Shown piece by piece: positions 33,249 to 42,398 of a stretch of DNA of 64,000 nucleotides. The position numbers and the translations under genes were made by a program. The notes beneath the pieces were generated by a model. The model made no database searches. It was given only the letters and a program-made list of their open reading frames with translations, and was not told the origin of the DNA. The stretch's first letter is position 1. Each line of letters opens with the position of its first letter. Source of the stretch: Nocardia gamkensis NBRC 108242 (lineage in GTDB: Bacteria; Actinomycetota; Actinomycetes; Mycobacteriales; Mycobacteriaceae); assembly GCF_001612985.1 (NCBI RefSeq), contig NZ_BDBM01000027.1, forward strand, positions 62,001 to 126,000, written 5' to 3'.

Positions 33249-34478
33249 ATGTCGCAAGAGCCGATAGTCTTGGATCTGACCGGTTCCGATATCCAAGGCG
33301 AGGCCGCGCGGCTGCGCGAGCGTGGGCCGGTGGCCCTGGTGGAACTGCCCGGCGGGGTGCCCGCGTGGTCGATCACGGATGCCGTCGCGCTCAAGACCCT
33401 GTTGGCCGATGCGCGCGTGTCGAAGGATCCCCGGCAGCACTGGGCGGCGTTCATGAACGGCGAGATCACCCAGGAGTGGCCGCTGCACCCGTGGGTGGCC
33501 GTCGACAACATGTTCACCGCCTACGGCACCGAACATCGGCGGCTGCGCAAGCTGGTCGCACCGGCGTTCACGCACCGCCGCACCGTGGCGCTTCGACCGC
33601 GCATCGAAGCGATCACCGCGGACCTGCTCGACGGGCTGGCGGCGACCCCGCGCGGTGCGGCCGTCGACCTGCGCGAGGGCTACGCCTATCCGGTGCCGAT
33701 CCAGGTCATCACCGAGCTGATGGGCGTGCCCGACCATTTGGGCCCCGGCGTGCGGAAATGTGTCGACGGATTCTTCGACACCTCCTTCGGGCCGGAGGAG
33801 GCCCAGGCCAACTATCTCGAGATGTACCGGCTGATCAGCGAACTCGTGGCCTACCGGCGGGAGACGCCGGGCGACGACATCACCAGCGTGCTGATCGCCA
33901 GCCGGGACGAGGAGGACGGCTCACAGCTGACCGAGAAGGAACTCGTCGACACCCTGATGCTGGTCATCAACGCAGGGCACGAGACGACGGTGAACCTGCT
34001 CGATCAGGCCATCTTCGCGTTGCTCACCCACGCCGACCAGCGCGCCGACGTGATGGCGGGCCGGATTCCGTGGTCGGACGTGGTGGAGGAATCGCTGCGC
34101 TTCGAGGCGCCGGTGGCGCACCTGCCGCTGCGCTACGCCGTCGAGGACATCGATATCGCCGGTGTCCGCATCCCCAAGGGGGAGGCGATCCTGGCCTCCT
34201 ATGTGGCGGCCAACCGCGATCCGAAACTGCACGGCGCCACCGCGGGTGAGTTCGACCCGCGGCGACCGACCAAGGATCATCTGGCCTTCGGCTACGGCGC
34301 CCATCACTGCCTGGGCGCGCCGCTGGCCCGGCTGGAAGCCGAGATCGCCCTTCCGGCCATCTTCCGGCGCTTCCCCGACATGCGCCTCGCGACCGATCCG
34401 TCCGAGCTGGGCCCCGTGCTCAGCTTCATCTCCAACGGCCATTCCGAGCTGCCGGTGTTCCTGGAGGCAGCGCGGTAG
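33249..34478 (+). CDS. CYP154-like cytochrome P450
   Basis: A 409-residue canonical bacterial P450. The I-helix is AGHETT, EXXR is E281-S-L-R284, and the haem loop FGYGAHHCLG contains Cys354. The start ATG at 33249 follows an AAGGAG ribosome site overlapping the previous stop. It pairs with the CYP157-like gene upstream, as in Streptomyces conservons where CYP157 and CYP154 genes adjoin. It needs a ferredoxin and reductase, and none is encoded in this operon. Confidence 0.93.
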   Translation: MSQEPIVLDLTGSDIQGEAARLRERGPVALVELPGGVPAWSITDAVALKTLLADARVSKDPRQHWAAFMNGEITQEWPLHPWVAVDNMFTAYGTEHRRLRKLVAPAFTHRRTVALRPRIEAITADLLDGLAATPRGAAVDLREGYAYPVPIQVITELMGVPDHLGPGVRKCVDGFFDTSFGPEEAQANYLEMYRLISELVAYRRETPGDDITSVLIASRDEEDGSQLTEKELVDTLMLVINAGHETTVNLLDQAIFALLTHADQRADVMAGRIPWSDVVEESLRFEAPVAHLPLRYAVEDIDIAGVRIPKGEAILASYVAANRDPKLHGATAGEFDPRRPTKDHLAFGYGAHHCLGAPLARLEAEIALPAIFRRFPDMRLATDPSELGPVLSFISNGHSELPVFLEAAR

Positions 34479-34740
34479 TCCGGTCCGGACGAACAACATC
34501 TCGATGACCCGGCACGGGCGCTCGGACGGCCCGTGTCGGGCAGAGGTGTTCCACCGCAGGCGCGCCCACGCGGAACCCAGCCCATCGCGCCGGTTCGGCG
34601 CACGAGATATGCTCTGCCGCAGTGTAATTCGGCGTAAAGTCGAATTCGCGAAGCTCACATGGCTATCGGGTCCCGAGACCACGGGACGCGGGTCGTGTGC
34701 CTACCCTGCTCGTCGAACGTTCCGACCTTGGAGTCACGTT

Positions 34741-36033
34741 TTGACCCACCCACAGTCCTCGACATCGTCCTCTTCCAGCGGCTGCCCGGTCCGGCACGGC
34801 TCACCGGTCGGCTCCGACGGCCCCCGCGTCGCGCTGTATTCGGACGATTTCGCATCGGACCCGCACCGCGTCTATCGCGAGGCGCGCAGGCGATACGGGT
34901 CGTTGGTGCCGGTGGAACTGTCGCCCGGCGTGCCCGCGACATTGGTGATCGGCTACCACACCGCGCTGCGCATCCTGAACGACCCCGACCATTTTCCCGC
35001 CGATTCGCGGACCTGGCAGCAGACCGTGCCCAGTGACTGCCCGGTCCTGCCACTGCTCGAGTGGCGTCCGGCCGCGATCCGCAGCACCGGCCTGGAACAC
35101 GCCCGCTACCGGCAGGCCACGGTCGCGGCGATCGAGGAGATCGACCAGTTCGCGCTGCACAACACGGTGGAGCAGATCGCCGTTCCGCTGATCAACACCT
35201 TCTGCGGGGACGGCTCGGCCGACCTGATCGCGCAATACGCGTTCCCGTTGGCGTTCGCGGTGATCAACGCCATGCTCGGCTGCCCGCCGGACATCGGGCA
35301 GCGGGCGGCGATGGGGCTCGCGGCGATGTTCGAAGGCGTGGACGCCGAGCAGGGCAACGCGATGTTCAACGGCGCGATGGCGGACCTGGTGGCGCTCAAA
35401 CGGGCCCAGCCCGGCGACGACATCGTCTCCCGCATCCTGCGGCACCCCGTCGACTTCGACGACACGGAGATGGTCCAGCAGGTGCTGATGCTGTACGGCG
35501 CGGGCATCGAGCCGCAACAGAACCTGATCGTCAACACCCTGCGGCTGATGCTCACCGACCAGCGGTTCGCGGGCGGCATCATCGGCGGCAGCCTGTCGAC
35601 CCGGGACGCGCTGGACGAGGTGTTGTTCACCGATCCGCCGCTGTCGAATTACTGTGTCACCTTCCCACGCCAGCCGATCCTGATCGACGACGTCTGGCTA
35701 CCCGCGCACCAGCCGGTCGTCATCAGCATGGCCGGATGCAACAACGACCCGGCGATCAACACGGGGCAGTACACCGACAATCGCGCTCATCTCGCGTGGA
35801 GTGTCGGGCCGCACACCTGCCCGGCCCGGTCGGTGGCCTATCTGATCGCCCAGGATGCCATTGATCAGTTGCTCGATGCGTTGCCCGAGATGCGGCTCGG
35901 TGTCCCCGCCGAGCAGCTGACCTGGCGGCCGGGCCCGTTTCATCGATCGCTGACCGCGCTGCCGGTCCTCTTCCCGGAGTCCCCGCCCCTGCCGGGCTTC
36001 GCGGACCAGCCGGAAGCGAGTTCGGTGTCGTAG
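34741..36033 (+). CDS. Second CYP157-like P450 without EXXR
   Basis: A 430-residue paralogue of the protein at 31963, starting at a TTG at 34741 in the same context (GGAGT...TTTTGACC). Shared features include YGAGIEPQQN in the I-helix, DEVLFTDPP in place of EXXR and VGPHTCPARS with haem Cys360. The 262-base gap upstream contains a decayed echo of the GTPase end: one frame still reads LESRF just before the start, but its stop is lost. It is not followed by a CYP154-like partner, which suggests a duplicated single gene or the loss of a partner. Confidence 0.82.
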   Translation: MTHPQSSTSSSSSGCPVRHGSPVGSDGPRVALYSDDFASDPHRVYREARRRYGSLVPVELSPGVPATLVIGYHTALRILNDPDHFPADSRTWQQTVPSDCPVLPLLEWRPAAIRSTGLEHARYRQATVAAIEEIDQFALHNTVEQIAVPLINTFCGDGSADLIAQYAFPLAFAVINAMLGCPPDIGQRAAMGLAAMFEGVDAEQGNAMFNGAMADLVALKRAQPGDDIVSRILRHPVDFDDTEMVQQVLMLYGAGIEPQQNLIVNTLRLMLTDQRFAGGIIGGSLSTRDALDEVLFTDPPLSNYCVTFPRQPILIDDVWLPAHQPVVISMAGCNNDPAINTGQYTDNRAHLAWSVGPHTCPARSVAYLIAQDAIDQLLDALPEMRLGVPAEQLTWRPGPFHRSLTALPVLFPESPPLPGFADQPEASSVS

Positions 36034-36169
36034 CCGGGCTCCGTCCGGCGAGCCGATCTCGCCGTTTGCCGATCCCAGAAGGAGGTTGCCGCTCAGAGGT
36101 CGTCGTGCACACAGCTGATGAGGGTGTGCCCCGGCCTGTCACCGATTCCCCCGCATCACGTCGACCTAC

Positions 36170-36241
36170 GCCGTCGCGGCGCGCACGCGCCGGGCGATCG
36201 CGTTCGTCGAAATGTTCGTTCCTCTGGAGTTTCGTCTTTGA
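36170..36241 (+). pseudogene. Remnant of the GTPase 3' end
   Basis: The frame ending at TGA 36239-36241 reads ARTRRAIAFVEMFVPLEFRL, which aligns with the CvnD C-terminus (CLRSLITLVEFLFHRLESRI). The stop overlaps the P450 TTG start exactly as in the intact GTPase/P450 junction at 31963-31966. This marks the duplication as having begun inside a GTPase gene. Confidence 0.55.
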
Positions 36242-37500
36242 CCACGCCACATTTCCCGCCGTCCACGTCCGCCAACGGGTGCCCCGTCACGCACAGCTCG
36301 CCGATCGATAGCAGCGGCCCTCGCTACCCGTTGTATTCGCAGGAATACGCCGAGGATCCGCACCAGGCCTACCGCGAGATGCGCAGGCAGTACGGTCCAC
36401 TCGTCCCGGTCGAACTGTCGCCGAACCTGCCCGCCACGCTGGTGATCGGCTACCACACCGCGCTGCGTATCTTGAACGATCCCGACCACTTCCCGGCCGA
36501 TCCGCGCACCTGGCAGAAGGACGTTCCCGGCGAGTGCCCGGTCCTGCCGATGCTGGAATGGCGGCAGAACGCGCTGCGCAGTTCCGGCCTGGAACATCTG
36601 CGCTACCGGCAAGCGAACGTCGCGAGCATCGCCGGGGTCGATCTGCACGCGCTGCACGGCACCATCGAGCAGATCGCCATCCAGCTGATCAACGCGTTCT
36701 GCGAGGACGGTGCGGCCGATCTGATCAGCCAGTACGCGTTCCCGCTCAGCTTCGCGGTGCTCAACGCCATGATCGGCTGCCCGGCGGACATCGGCCAGCA
36801 GGTCGCGACCGGCATGGCCGCCATCTTCGAGGGCGTGAACGCGGACAAGGGCAACGCGATGCTCACCGACGCGCTGTTCGAACTCGTGCAGCTGAAGCGC
36901 AAAGAACCCGGTGACGACATCACCTCGCGGCTGTTGCGGCACGAGGCGGGCCTGGACGACGTGGAGATGATCCACCAGCTGATCACGCTCTACGGCGCCG
37001 GTATCGAACCGATGCAGAACCTGATCGTCAATACGCTGCTGCTGATGCTGACCGACGAACGGTTCGCGGGAGACTTTCTCGGCGGGAGCCTTTCGACCCG
37101 CGACGCCCTCGACGAGGTGTTGTTCAACGACCCGCCGATGGCGAACTACTGCGTCAGCTATCCCAAGCAGCCGATTCTCATCGATGATGTCTGGCTGCCT
37201 GCGCACCAGCCGGTCGTGATCAGCATGGCGGGCTGCAACAACGATCCCGCGATCGGTGTCGGTCAGCGCACCGACAGCCGCGCGCATCTGGCGTGGAGCG
37301 TGGGGCCGCATGCCTGCCCCGCCCGATCGGCCGCCTACCTGGTGGTCCAGGACGCGATCGATCAAATCCTCGACGCGCTGCCCGAACTGCGCTTGGCCGT
37401 GCCGCCCAGCCAGTTGAACTGGCGGCCGGGCCCGTTCCACCGCGCGCTGGTGTCGCTGCCCGTGGTCTTTCCGAAATCCCCTCCGCTGACCGTCTTCTAA
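36238..37500 (+). CDS. Third CYP157-like P450 without EXXR
   Basis: A 420-residue paralogue with a TTG start at 36238 and TGGAGT upstream. The I-helix region is YGAGIEPMQN, the EXXR site reads DEVLFNDPP and the haem loop is VGPHACPARS with Cys360. It is followed 10 bases later by a canonical P450, repeating the CYP157/CYP154 pairing seen at 31963-34478. The leader retains the GTPase tail described at 36170-36241. Confidence 0.84.
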   Translation: MTTPHFPPSTSANGCPVTHSSPIDSSGPRYPLYSQEYAEDPHQAYREMRRQYGPLVPVELSPNLPATLVIGYHTALRILNDPDHFPADPRTWQKDVPGECPVLPMLEWRQNALRSSGLEHLRYRQANVASIAGVDLHALHGTIEQIAIQLINAFCEDGAADLISQYAFPLSFAVLNAMIGCPADIGQQVATGMAAIFEGVNADKGNAMLTDALFELVQLKRKEPGDDITSRLLRHEAGLDDVEMIHQLITLYGAGIEPMQNLIVNTLLLMLTDERFAGDFLGGSLSTRDALDEVLFNDPPMANYCVSYPKQPILIDDVWLPAHQPVVISMAGCNNDPAIGVGQRTDSRAHLAWSVGPHACPARSAAYLVVQDAIDQILDALPELRLAVPPSQLNWRPGPFHRALVSLPVVFPKSPPLTVF

Positions 37501-37510
37501 GGAGTTCCCG

Positions 37511-38740
37511 ATGGACACACAGCCCCTAGTCCTCGATCCGACAGGCGCCGACATCCAGGGTGAATCCGCGCGAATCCGCGCGCGCGGGCCGGTGGCCCTC
37601 GTCGAATTGCCGGGCGGTGTGCGGGCGTGGTCGGTCACCGACGCTGATCTGCTCAAGCGGTTGCTGGCCGATCCCAGGGTGTCGAAAGACGGCAAGCAGC
37701 ACTGGCCAGCGCTCGTCAACGGTGAGATCCCCCAGGACTGGCCGCTGTTGCCGTGGGTCGCGGTGAACAACATGTTCACCGCGTACGGCGCGGACCACCG
37801 CAGACTGCGCAAACTCGTCGCGCCCGCGTTCACCCACCGCCGCACCCAGGCGATGCGCGCCATGATCGAGCAGATCACCGCGGACCTGCTGAGCGAACTG
37901 GCGGCCACACCCGCGGGCGAAGCGGTGGACCTCAGGGAAGGCTTCGCCTACCCGCTGCCGATCCAGGTGATCAGCGCGCTGATGGGCGTCCCGGAGTCCC
38001 TGAACGCCGGTCTGCGTACGTGCGTCGACGGTATCTTCGACACCTCGCTCGGGCCCGAACAGTCGCAGGCGAACTATATGGAGATGTACCGGATCCTCGG
38101 TGAGCTCGTCGCCTACCGGCGTGAAATGCCCGGTGACGACATGACCAGCCTGCTGATCTCGCACCGGGACGAGGACGACGGCTCGCAGCTGACCGAGCAG
38201 GAGTTGATCGATACGCTGCTGCTGGTCATCAGCGCCGGGCACGAGACCACGGTGAACCTGTTGGATCAGGCCGTTTTCGCCTTGCTGACCCACCCCGACC
38301 AGCTCGCCGAGGTGACCGACGGGCGAGCGACCTGGACCGACCTGATCGAGGAGGCGTTGCGCTACGAGGCGCCCGTGGCGCATCTTCCGCTGCGCTTCGC
38401 CGCCGATGACATCGAGATCGACGGACTGCGCATCGCCAAGGGCGAGCCGATCCTCGCGTCCTACGCCGGGGCCAACCGCGATCCGAAGCTGCACGGCGCC
38501 ACCGCGGGCGAGTTCGACGTGCGGCGAGCGACCAAGGAGCACATGTCCTTCGGGTACGGGGCGCACCACTGCCTGGGCGCGCCGCTGGCCCGGTTGGAAG
38601 CCGAAATCGCCCTGCCCGCGCTCTTCCAGCGCTTCCCGAACATGCGCTTGGCGGCCGGACCCGAGGAACTCGGCACCGTGTCCAGCTTCATCTCCAACGG
38701 ACACGCCAGGCTTCCGGTGCACCTGGAGCAGGCCGACTAA
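37511..38740 (+). CDS. Second CYP154-like cytochrome P450
   Basis: A 409-residue canonical P450, the same length as the one at 33249 and strongly alike (AGHETT in the I-helix, EEALRYEAP for EXXR, FGYGAHHCLG with haem Cys354). The start ATG follows AAGGAG. It is the last gene of the array and is followed at once by a perfect terminator hairpin. The near-identical active-site segments suggest similar substrates for the two copies, with divergence mainly in the N-terminal half. Confidence 0.93.
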   Translation: MDTQPLVLDPTGADIQGESARIRARGPVALVELPGGVRAWSVTDADLLKRLLADPRVSKDGKQHWPALVNGEIPQDWPLLPWVAVNNMFTAYGADHRRLRKLVAPAFTHRRTQAMRAMIEQITADLLSELAATPAGEAVDLREGFAYPLPIQVISALMGVPESLNAGLRTCVDGIFDTSLGPEQSQANYMEMYRILGELVAYRREMPGDDMTSLLISHRDEDDGSQLTEQELIDTLLLVISAGHETTVNLLDQAVFALLTHPDQLAEVTDGRATWTDLIEEALRYEAPVAHLPLRFAADDIEIDGLRIAKGEPILASYAGANRDPKLHGATAGEFDVRRATKEHMSFGYGAHHCLGAPLARLEAEIALPALFQRFPNMRLAAGPEELGTVSSFISNGHARLPVHLEQAD

Positions 38741-38749
38741 CGGCGGACA

Positions 38750-38777
38750 CGCGCCCCCGGCCGCGGCCGGGGGCGCG
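38750..38777 (+). terminator. Strong terminator of the conservon/P450 array
   Basis: CGCGCCCCCGGCC (38750-38762) and GGCCGGGGGCGCG (38765-38777) form a perfect 13-bp GC stem 9 bases after the last P450 stop. Confidence 0.85.
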
Positions 38778-38863
38778 AGGCGTCCGGTCTCGCGTGCTCG
38801 CGCGAGAGCAGTTCTCCCGCGGCGCACTTGACGAAGCGGCGGTCCGGGGCCGAGAGTGCGCTG

Positions 38864-40192
38864 ATGGTTTCCACCACCGAGGTGGCCGGCGCTACGCTGC
38901 GCAAGGTCACGATTCGCCTGGTGCCCTTTCTCGGGCTGCTGTACTTCGTCAACTACCTGGACCGGGTCAACATCGGGTTCGCCGGGCCCAGCGGGATGAA
39001 GACCGAACTCGGTCTCACCGAGACCGCCTTCGGATTCGCCTCTGGCATCTTCTTCGTCGGATACCTGCTGCTCGAGGTGCCGAGCAACTTGGCGCTGCAC
39101 CGGTTCGGCGCCCGGCGCTGGATCGCCCGGATCATGGTCACCTGGGGCCTGGTGGCCACGGCGATGGCGTTCGTGCCGGACGCCACCGTCCTGTACATCC
39201 TGCGGTTCCTGCTGGGTGTGGTGGAGGCGGGCTTCTTCCCCGGCATCCTGCTCTATCTGACCTATTGGTTCCCGCAGGCGCAACGGGCGCGGATCGTGGC
39301 GTTGTTCATGACCGCGGTGCCCATCTCGACCGCGCTGGGCGCGACGGTGTCGAGCCTGATCATCCAGTACGGCGACGGGGTCTTCGGGCTCAGCGGTTGG
39401 CGGTTCATGTTCTTGGTCGAGGGTCTGCCCGCCATCGCGCTGGCGGTGGTGACGTGGTTCTACCTGACCGACCGTCCCGAGCGGGCGACCTGGCTGGCCC
39501 CCGCGGAAAGGGAATGGCTCGCGGGCGAACTCGCCGCCGAGCAGGCCGCGCTGCGCAGGGCCGAGCACTGGACTCTGCGTCGTGCGCTGACCCATCCGCG
39601 GGTGCTCGGGCTCGCCTTGGTCTACGGCGGCATCGTCTACGGCCTCTACGCGCTCGGCTTCTTCCTGCCGACGATCATCGACGGCTTCCAGCAGCAATAC
39701 GGCACGCGGTATTCGGTGGTGCAGCGCGGGCTGATCAACGCGGTGCCCTACCTGATCGGGGCGATGGTGATGGTGTGGTGGGGGCGGCACGCCGACCGGA
39801 CCGGCGAGCGCGTCTGGCACGTCGCGCTGCCCGCGCTACTCGGCGGCCTCGCCATTCCGGCGGCCCTGTACCTCGGCGATCCGTTCGCGGCGATGATCGC
39901 GGTGACCGTCTGCGCGGTGGGCGTGCTCGCGGCGCTGCCGACGTTCTGGGCCCTGCCCGGCACCTTCCTGACCGGTGCCGCCGCGGCCGGAGGCATCGCG
40001 CTGATCAACTCGATCGGCAACGTCAGTGGTTTCGTGGCGCCGTACGTCACCGGTGGGCTCAGGGACGCGACGGGAAGCCAGCGCGCCGGGCTCTGGGTGG
40101 TCGGGCTGTGCATGATCGCCGCCGCCGCAGGCGTACTCACACTGCGAGGGCGCGCAGGCGACGTTCCGGTGCGCCGCGAGCCGGAGCCATGA
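38864..40192 (+). CDS. MFS transporter of the anion:cation symporter (ACS) type
   Basis: A 442-residue, 12-segment MFS protein, started at the ATG at 38864 with GAGAG 7 bases upstream; a TTG at 38828 lacks a ribosome site. TM1 reads FVNYLDRVNIGFAGP, the classic ACS/phthalate-permease signature, and TM4 has LRFLLGVVEAGFFPGILLYL. The family takes up organic anions such as aromatic or sugar acids with protons. It stands alone after the P450 array, separated from it by a terminator. The substrate cannot be told. Confidence 0.88.
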   Translation: MVSTTEVAGATLRKVTIRLVPFLGLLYFVNYLDRVNIGFAGPSGMKTELGLTETAFGFASGIFFVGYLLLEVPSNLALHRFGARRWIARIMVTWGLVATAMAFVPDATVLYILRFLLGVVEAGFFPGILLYLTYWFPQAQRARIVALFMTAVPISTALGATVSSLIIQYGDGVFGLSGWRFMFLVEGLPAIALAVVTWFYLTDRPERATWLAPAEREWLAGELAAEQAALRRAEHWTLRRALTHPRVLGLALVYGGIVYGLYALGFFLPTIIDGFQQQYGTRYSVVQRGLINAVPYLIGAMVMVWWGRHADRTGERVWHVALPALLGGLAIPAALYLGDPFAAMIAVTVCAVGVLAALPTFWALPGTFLTGAAAAGGIALINSIGNVSGFVAPYVTGGLRDATGSQRAGLWVVGLCMIAAAAGVLTLRGRAGDVPVRREPEP

Positions 40193-40532
40193 TCGCCGAC
40201 AGCGGCGCTCACTGCCGGGTCCGGCACTGCTGAACCGGAGGCGACGGGGCATGTCGACCGCCGGGTGCGCCGGTGCGCTCGCAATGTGGCGACCGCCACC
40301 ATGCGTTTTCAGTGTCGGCGCGTAAGTCGTTGTGGTGGACTATCATCCACGGGATGTAGACCGGAATGAGCCGATCTACACGGGCCGTCACCCGGGCTTC
40401 CCGCCCTTCCGGCATCACCGTCTCAGACGACCGGCCGCCGCGGTTGTAGGGTGAGCGCTGCCCGGTCCGGCATGTTTGCGCGACGGTCGCGCGGGCATCC
40501 GGGGAAGACGTTGCATCACGCTGGGAGGACCG
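40193..40532. other. Intergenic region before the flavin-reductase-like gene
   Basis: About 340 bases. A weak dyad TGCCGG-GT-CCGGCA at 40213-40226 may end the MFS transcript. No gene is supported. It presumably carries the promoter of the gene at 40533. Confidence 0.35.
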
Positions 40533-41033
40533 ATGGCTACCGAAGACCGGACCGCAGTGTTCGACGCGGTGGTCGCGGCGGCAGACTATCCCGTGCTGCT
40601 GGTCACCGCGCAGGCGGATGGCCGGCGCGCCGGTTGTCTCGTCGGATTCGCGACGCAGGTCAGCATCGAGCCGCGCCGGTTCTTGATCGGCCTGTCCAAG
40701 AAGAACCACACCTACCGGGTCGCGCAGCGCGCCGAGCGGCTCGCGGTACATTTGCTCGGCAGCGAACAGCTGTCGCTGGCGCGGCTTTTCGGCGGTGAAA
40801 CCGGCGACGACATCGACAAGTTCGTGCACTGCGACTGGCACGCGGGTCCCGACGGCATTCCGGTGCTCAGCACGGTGCCCAGTTGGTTCAGCGCCCGCAT
40901 CCGCGAGCGCTACGACTTCGGCGATCACGTCGGAATGCTGCTGGAACCCGAGGACGGCGACGTGCGAAGACCCGCCGCCGAGACCCTGCATTATCACTCG
41001 GTGGCGGATCTGGTTGCGGGCCACGCCGTCTGA
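40533..41033 (+). CDS. Flavin-reductase-like FMN-binding protein
   Basis: A 166-residue split-barrel protein (ATG at 40533 with GGGAGGA 4 bases upstream). VLLVTAQADGRRAGCLVGFATQVS and RFLIGLSKKNHTY are the FMN-binding strand and loop pattern of the flavin reductase-like family. These enzymes supply reduced flavin or bind FMN for small reductions. It is convergent with the F420-type oxidoreductase gene downstream. No partner monooxygenase adjoins it. Confidence 0.87.
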   Translation: MATEDRTAVFDAVVAAADYPVLLVTAQADGRRAGCLVGFATQVSIEPRRFLIGLSKKNHTYRVAQRAERLAVHLLGSEQLSLARLFGGETGDDIDKFVHCDWHAGPDGIPVLSTVPSWFSARIRERYDFGDHVGMLLEPEDGDVRRPAAETLHYHSVADLVAGHAV

Positions 41034-41065
41034 GGAGGTTTCCGGCGCCGACGAGTGCGCGGTCG

Positions 41066-41932
41066 CTACCTCCGTGCGTTCGCAAGATCGAAGCGCGCTG
41101 CGAAGGCGGACAACTCGTCGCGGGCGCGCTCCGGGTCGCCCGTACTCGCGCTCACGACGATCCGCGTGACGCCCTGTTCGGCCATTCCCTCGACCCGCTC
41201 GGCGGGCATGTCGATCGATCCCCAGCGGGTGTATTCGAACGCGCCGTGGTCCCGGCCCGCCGTACCGGCCGCGGCATGGGCGATCTCCAGTTGGGTGGCG
41301 CGCTCGACCGGCCCGAGCACCCCGCCCGGGAAGTAGCCGTCGCCGCGGGATCCGGCCCGGCGCGCGGCGGCGCGGCTCGATCCGCCGACGTGGATCGGCA
41401 AAGTTCCGCCCCCGGCGGGTTTCGGGTAACTGCACAGGTTCTCGAACCGGAAGAACTCGCCTTCGAAGCTCACCCCTTCCGCGCCGCCGGACCACAGGAG
41501 CCGCAGCGCGTCGATGGCCTCGTCGGCACGGCGGCCCCGGGTGGCGAAATCGACGCCCGCGGCCCGCGCCTCGCCGGGCAGCGTGCCCAGGCCCACCGTG
41601 AGCAGGCGCATCCGTCCCTTGGACAGGACGTCGATCGTCGCCAGGCGTTTGGCGAGCACCACCGGATGGTGATAGGGCAGCAGCAGCACCGCGGTGCCGA
41701 GCAGAATCCGATCCGTTGCGGCGGCCACGAAACTCAGCGCGTCGAGCGGGTCGGCGAACGGCACCGTCGGCGTGAGCTCCATCGGCCCGATCGTCGCACC
41801 CGGGTACAGCGCGATGTGCTCGGGCAGGTAGATCGCCTCGAATCCACAGCGTTCGGCGTGCTGGGCGTAGGCGATCAGCCGATCCGGGTCGACGCCGAAG
41901 AAGGGGGTGCTGTAGCTGACCGCGAATCTCAC
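41066..41932 (-). CDS. LLM-class (probably F420-dependent) oxidoreductase
   Basis: A 288-residue luciferase-like TIM-barrel protein. It has the N-terminal AYAQHAERCGFEAIYLPEH, then DRILLGTAVLLLPYHHPVVL and the later IHVGGSSRAAARRAGSRGDG, all typical of the F420-dependent branch common in actinobacteria. It probably performs a hydride transfer on an unknown substrate. The start GTG overlaps the upstream MerR stop (GTGA), so the two are one operon and the MerR protein is the likely regulator. Confidence 0.9.
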   Translation of the reverse strand: MRFAVSYSTPFFGVDPDRLIAYAQHAERCGFEAIYLPEHIALYPGATIGPMELTPTVPFADPLDALSFVAAATDRILLGTAVLLLPYHHPVVLAKRLATIDVLSKGRMRLLTVGLGTLPGEARAAGVDFATRGRRADEAIDALRLLWSGGAEGVSFEGEFFRFENLCSYPKPAGGGTLPIHVGGSSRAAARRAGSRGDGYFPGGVLGPVERATQLEIAHAAAGTAGRDHGAFEYTRWGSIDMPAERVEGMAEQGVTRIVVSASTGDPERARDELSAFAARFDLANARR

Positions 41933-42303
41933 CTCGGCTGCTCGATCCGGTCGAACTCGCAGGCCGCCGCGAGCCGGTCGTTCAGATGACGACGCACCTG
42001 CACCAGCCGTTCCATATACGAATCGACCTCGGCCAGCTTGCGCCGCAACGTGGAGACCGAGTCCGGGCAGACGTCTCCGGAGCCGTTGCCCGCGCGCAAG
42101 CAGGTGACGAACGGACGGATGTCGTCGAGGTCGAACCCAGCGCCGAGCAGTTCACGGATCTTCGCCACGATCCGCACCTCCGCGTCGTCGTAGGAGCGGT
42201 ACCCGTTGGCCGCGCGGCGCGGCCGCACCAAACCGTGTTCCTCGTAGTACCGCAGGGCCCGGGTGCTCGTGCCCGCCCGCTGCGCCAGTTCGCCGATGCG
42301 CAT
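41929..42303 (-). CDS. MerR-family regulator
   Basis: A 124-residue MerR protein with the N-terminal MRIGELAQRAGTSTRALRYYEEHGLV and the wing PRRAANGYRSY. The C-terminal part holds two cysteines (FVTCLRAGNGSGDVCPDS) that might bind a metal or respond to redox state, followed by a dimerisation helix. It leads the operon with the F420-type oxidoreductase. A dyad of the MerR kind is found 35-55 bases upstream of its start (42339-42358). Confidence 0.92.
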   Translation of the reverse strand: MRIGELAQRAGTSTRALRYYEEHGLVRPRRAANGYRSYDDAEVRIVAKIRELLGAGFDLDDIRPFVTCLRAGNGSGDVCPDSVSTLRRKLAEVDSYMERLVQVRRHLNDRLAAACEFDRIEQPR

Positions 42304-42338
42304 CCGTCCTCCTTCGCCGCCGTCACCGCCACGCTAAA

Positions 42339-42358
42339 CCTTCTCGTCGACGTCAAGG
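42339..42358 (-). promoter_or_regulatory. Probable MerR operator
   Basis: CCTTCTCGTCGACGTCAAGG is a dyad centred on GTCGAC and symmetric at 16 of 20 positions. On the minus strand it overlaps a TTGACG that can serve as -35, the layout MerR proteins use. Confidence 0.5.
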
Positions 42359-42398
42359 CAAGTGGCCGAGAGCGCTGCCCGGCGTGGTCGCCCGAGCG

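Noticed and set aside
37526..39820. A 764-codon minus-strand frame spanning a P450, a terminator and an MFS gene
   Set aside because: It crosses two well-supported genes and a strong hairpin, and has a shadow composition.
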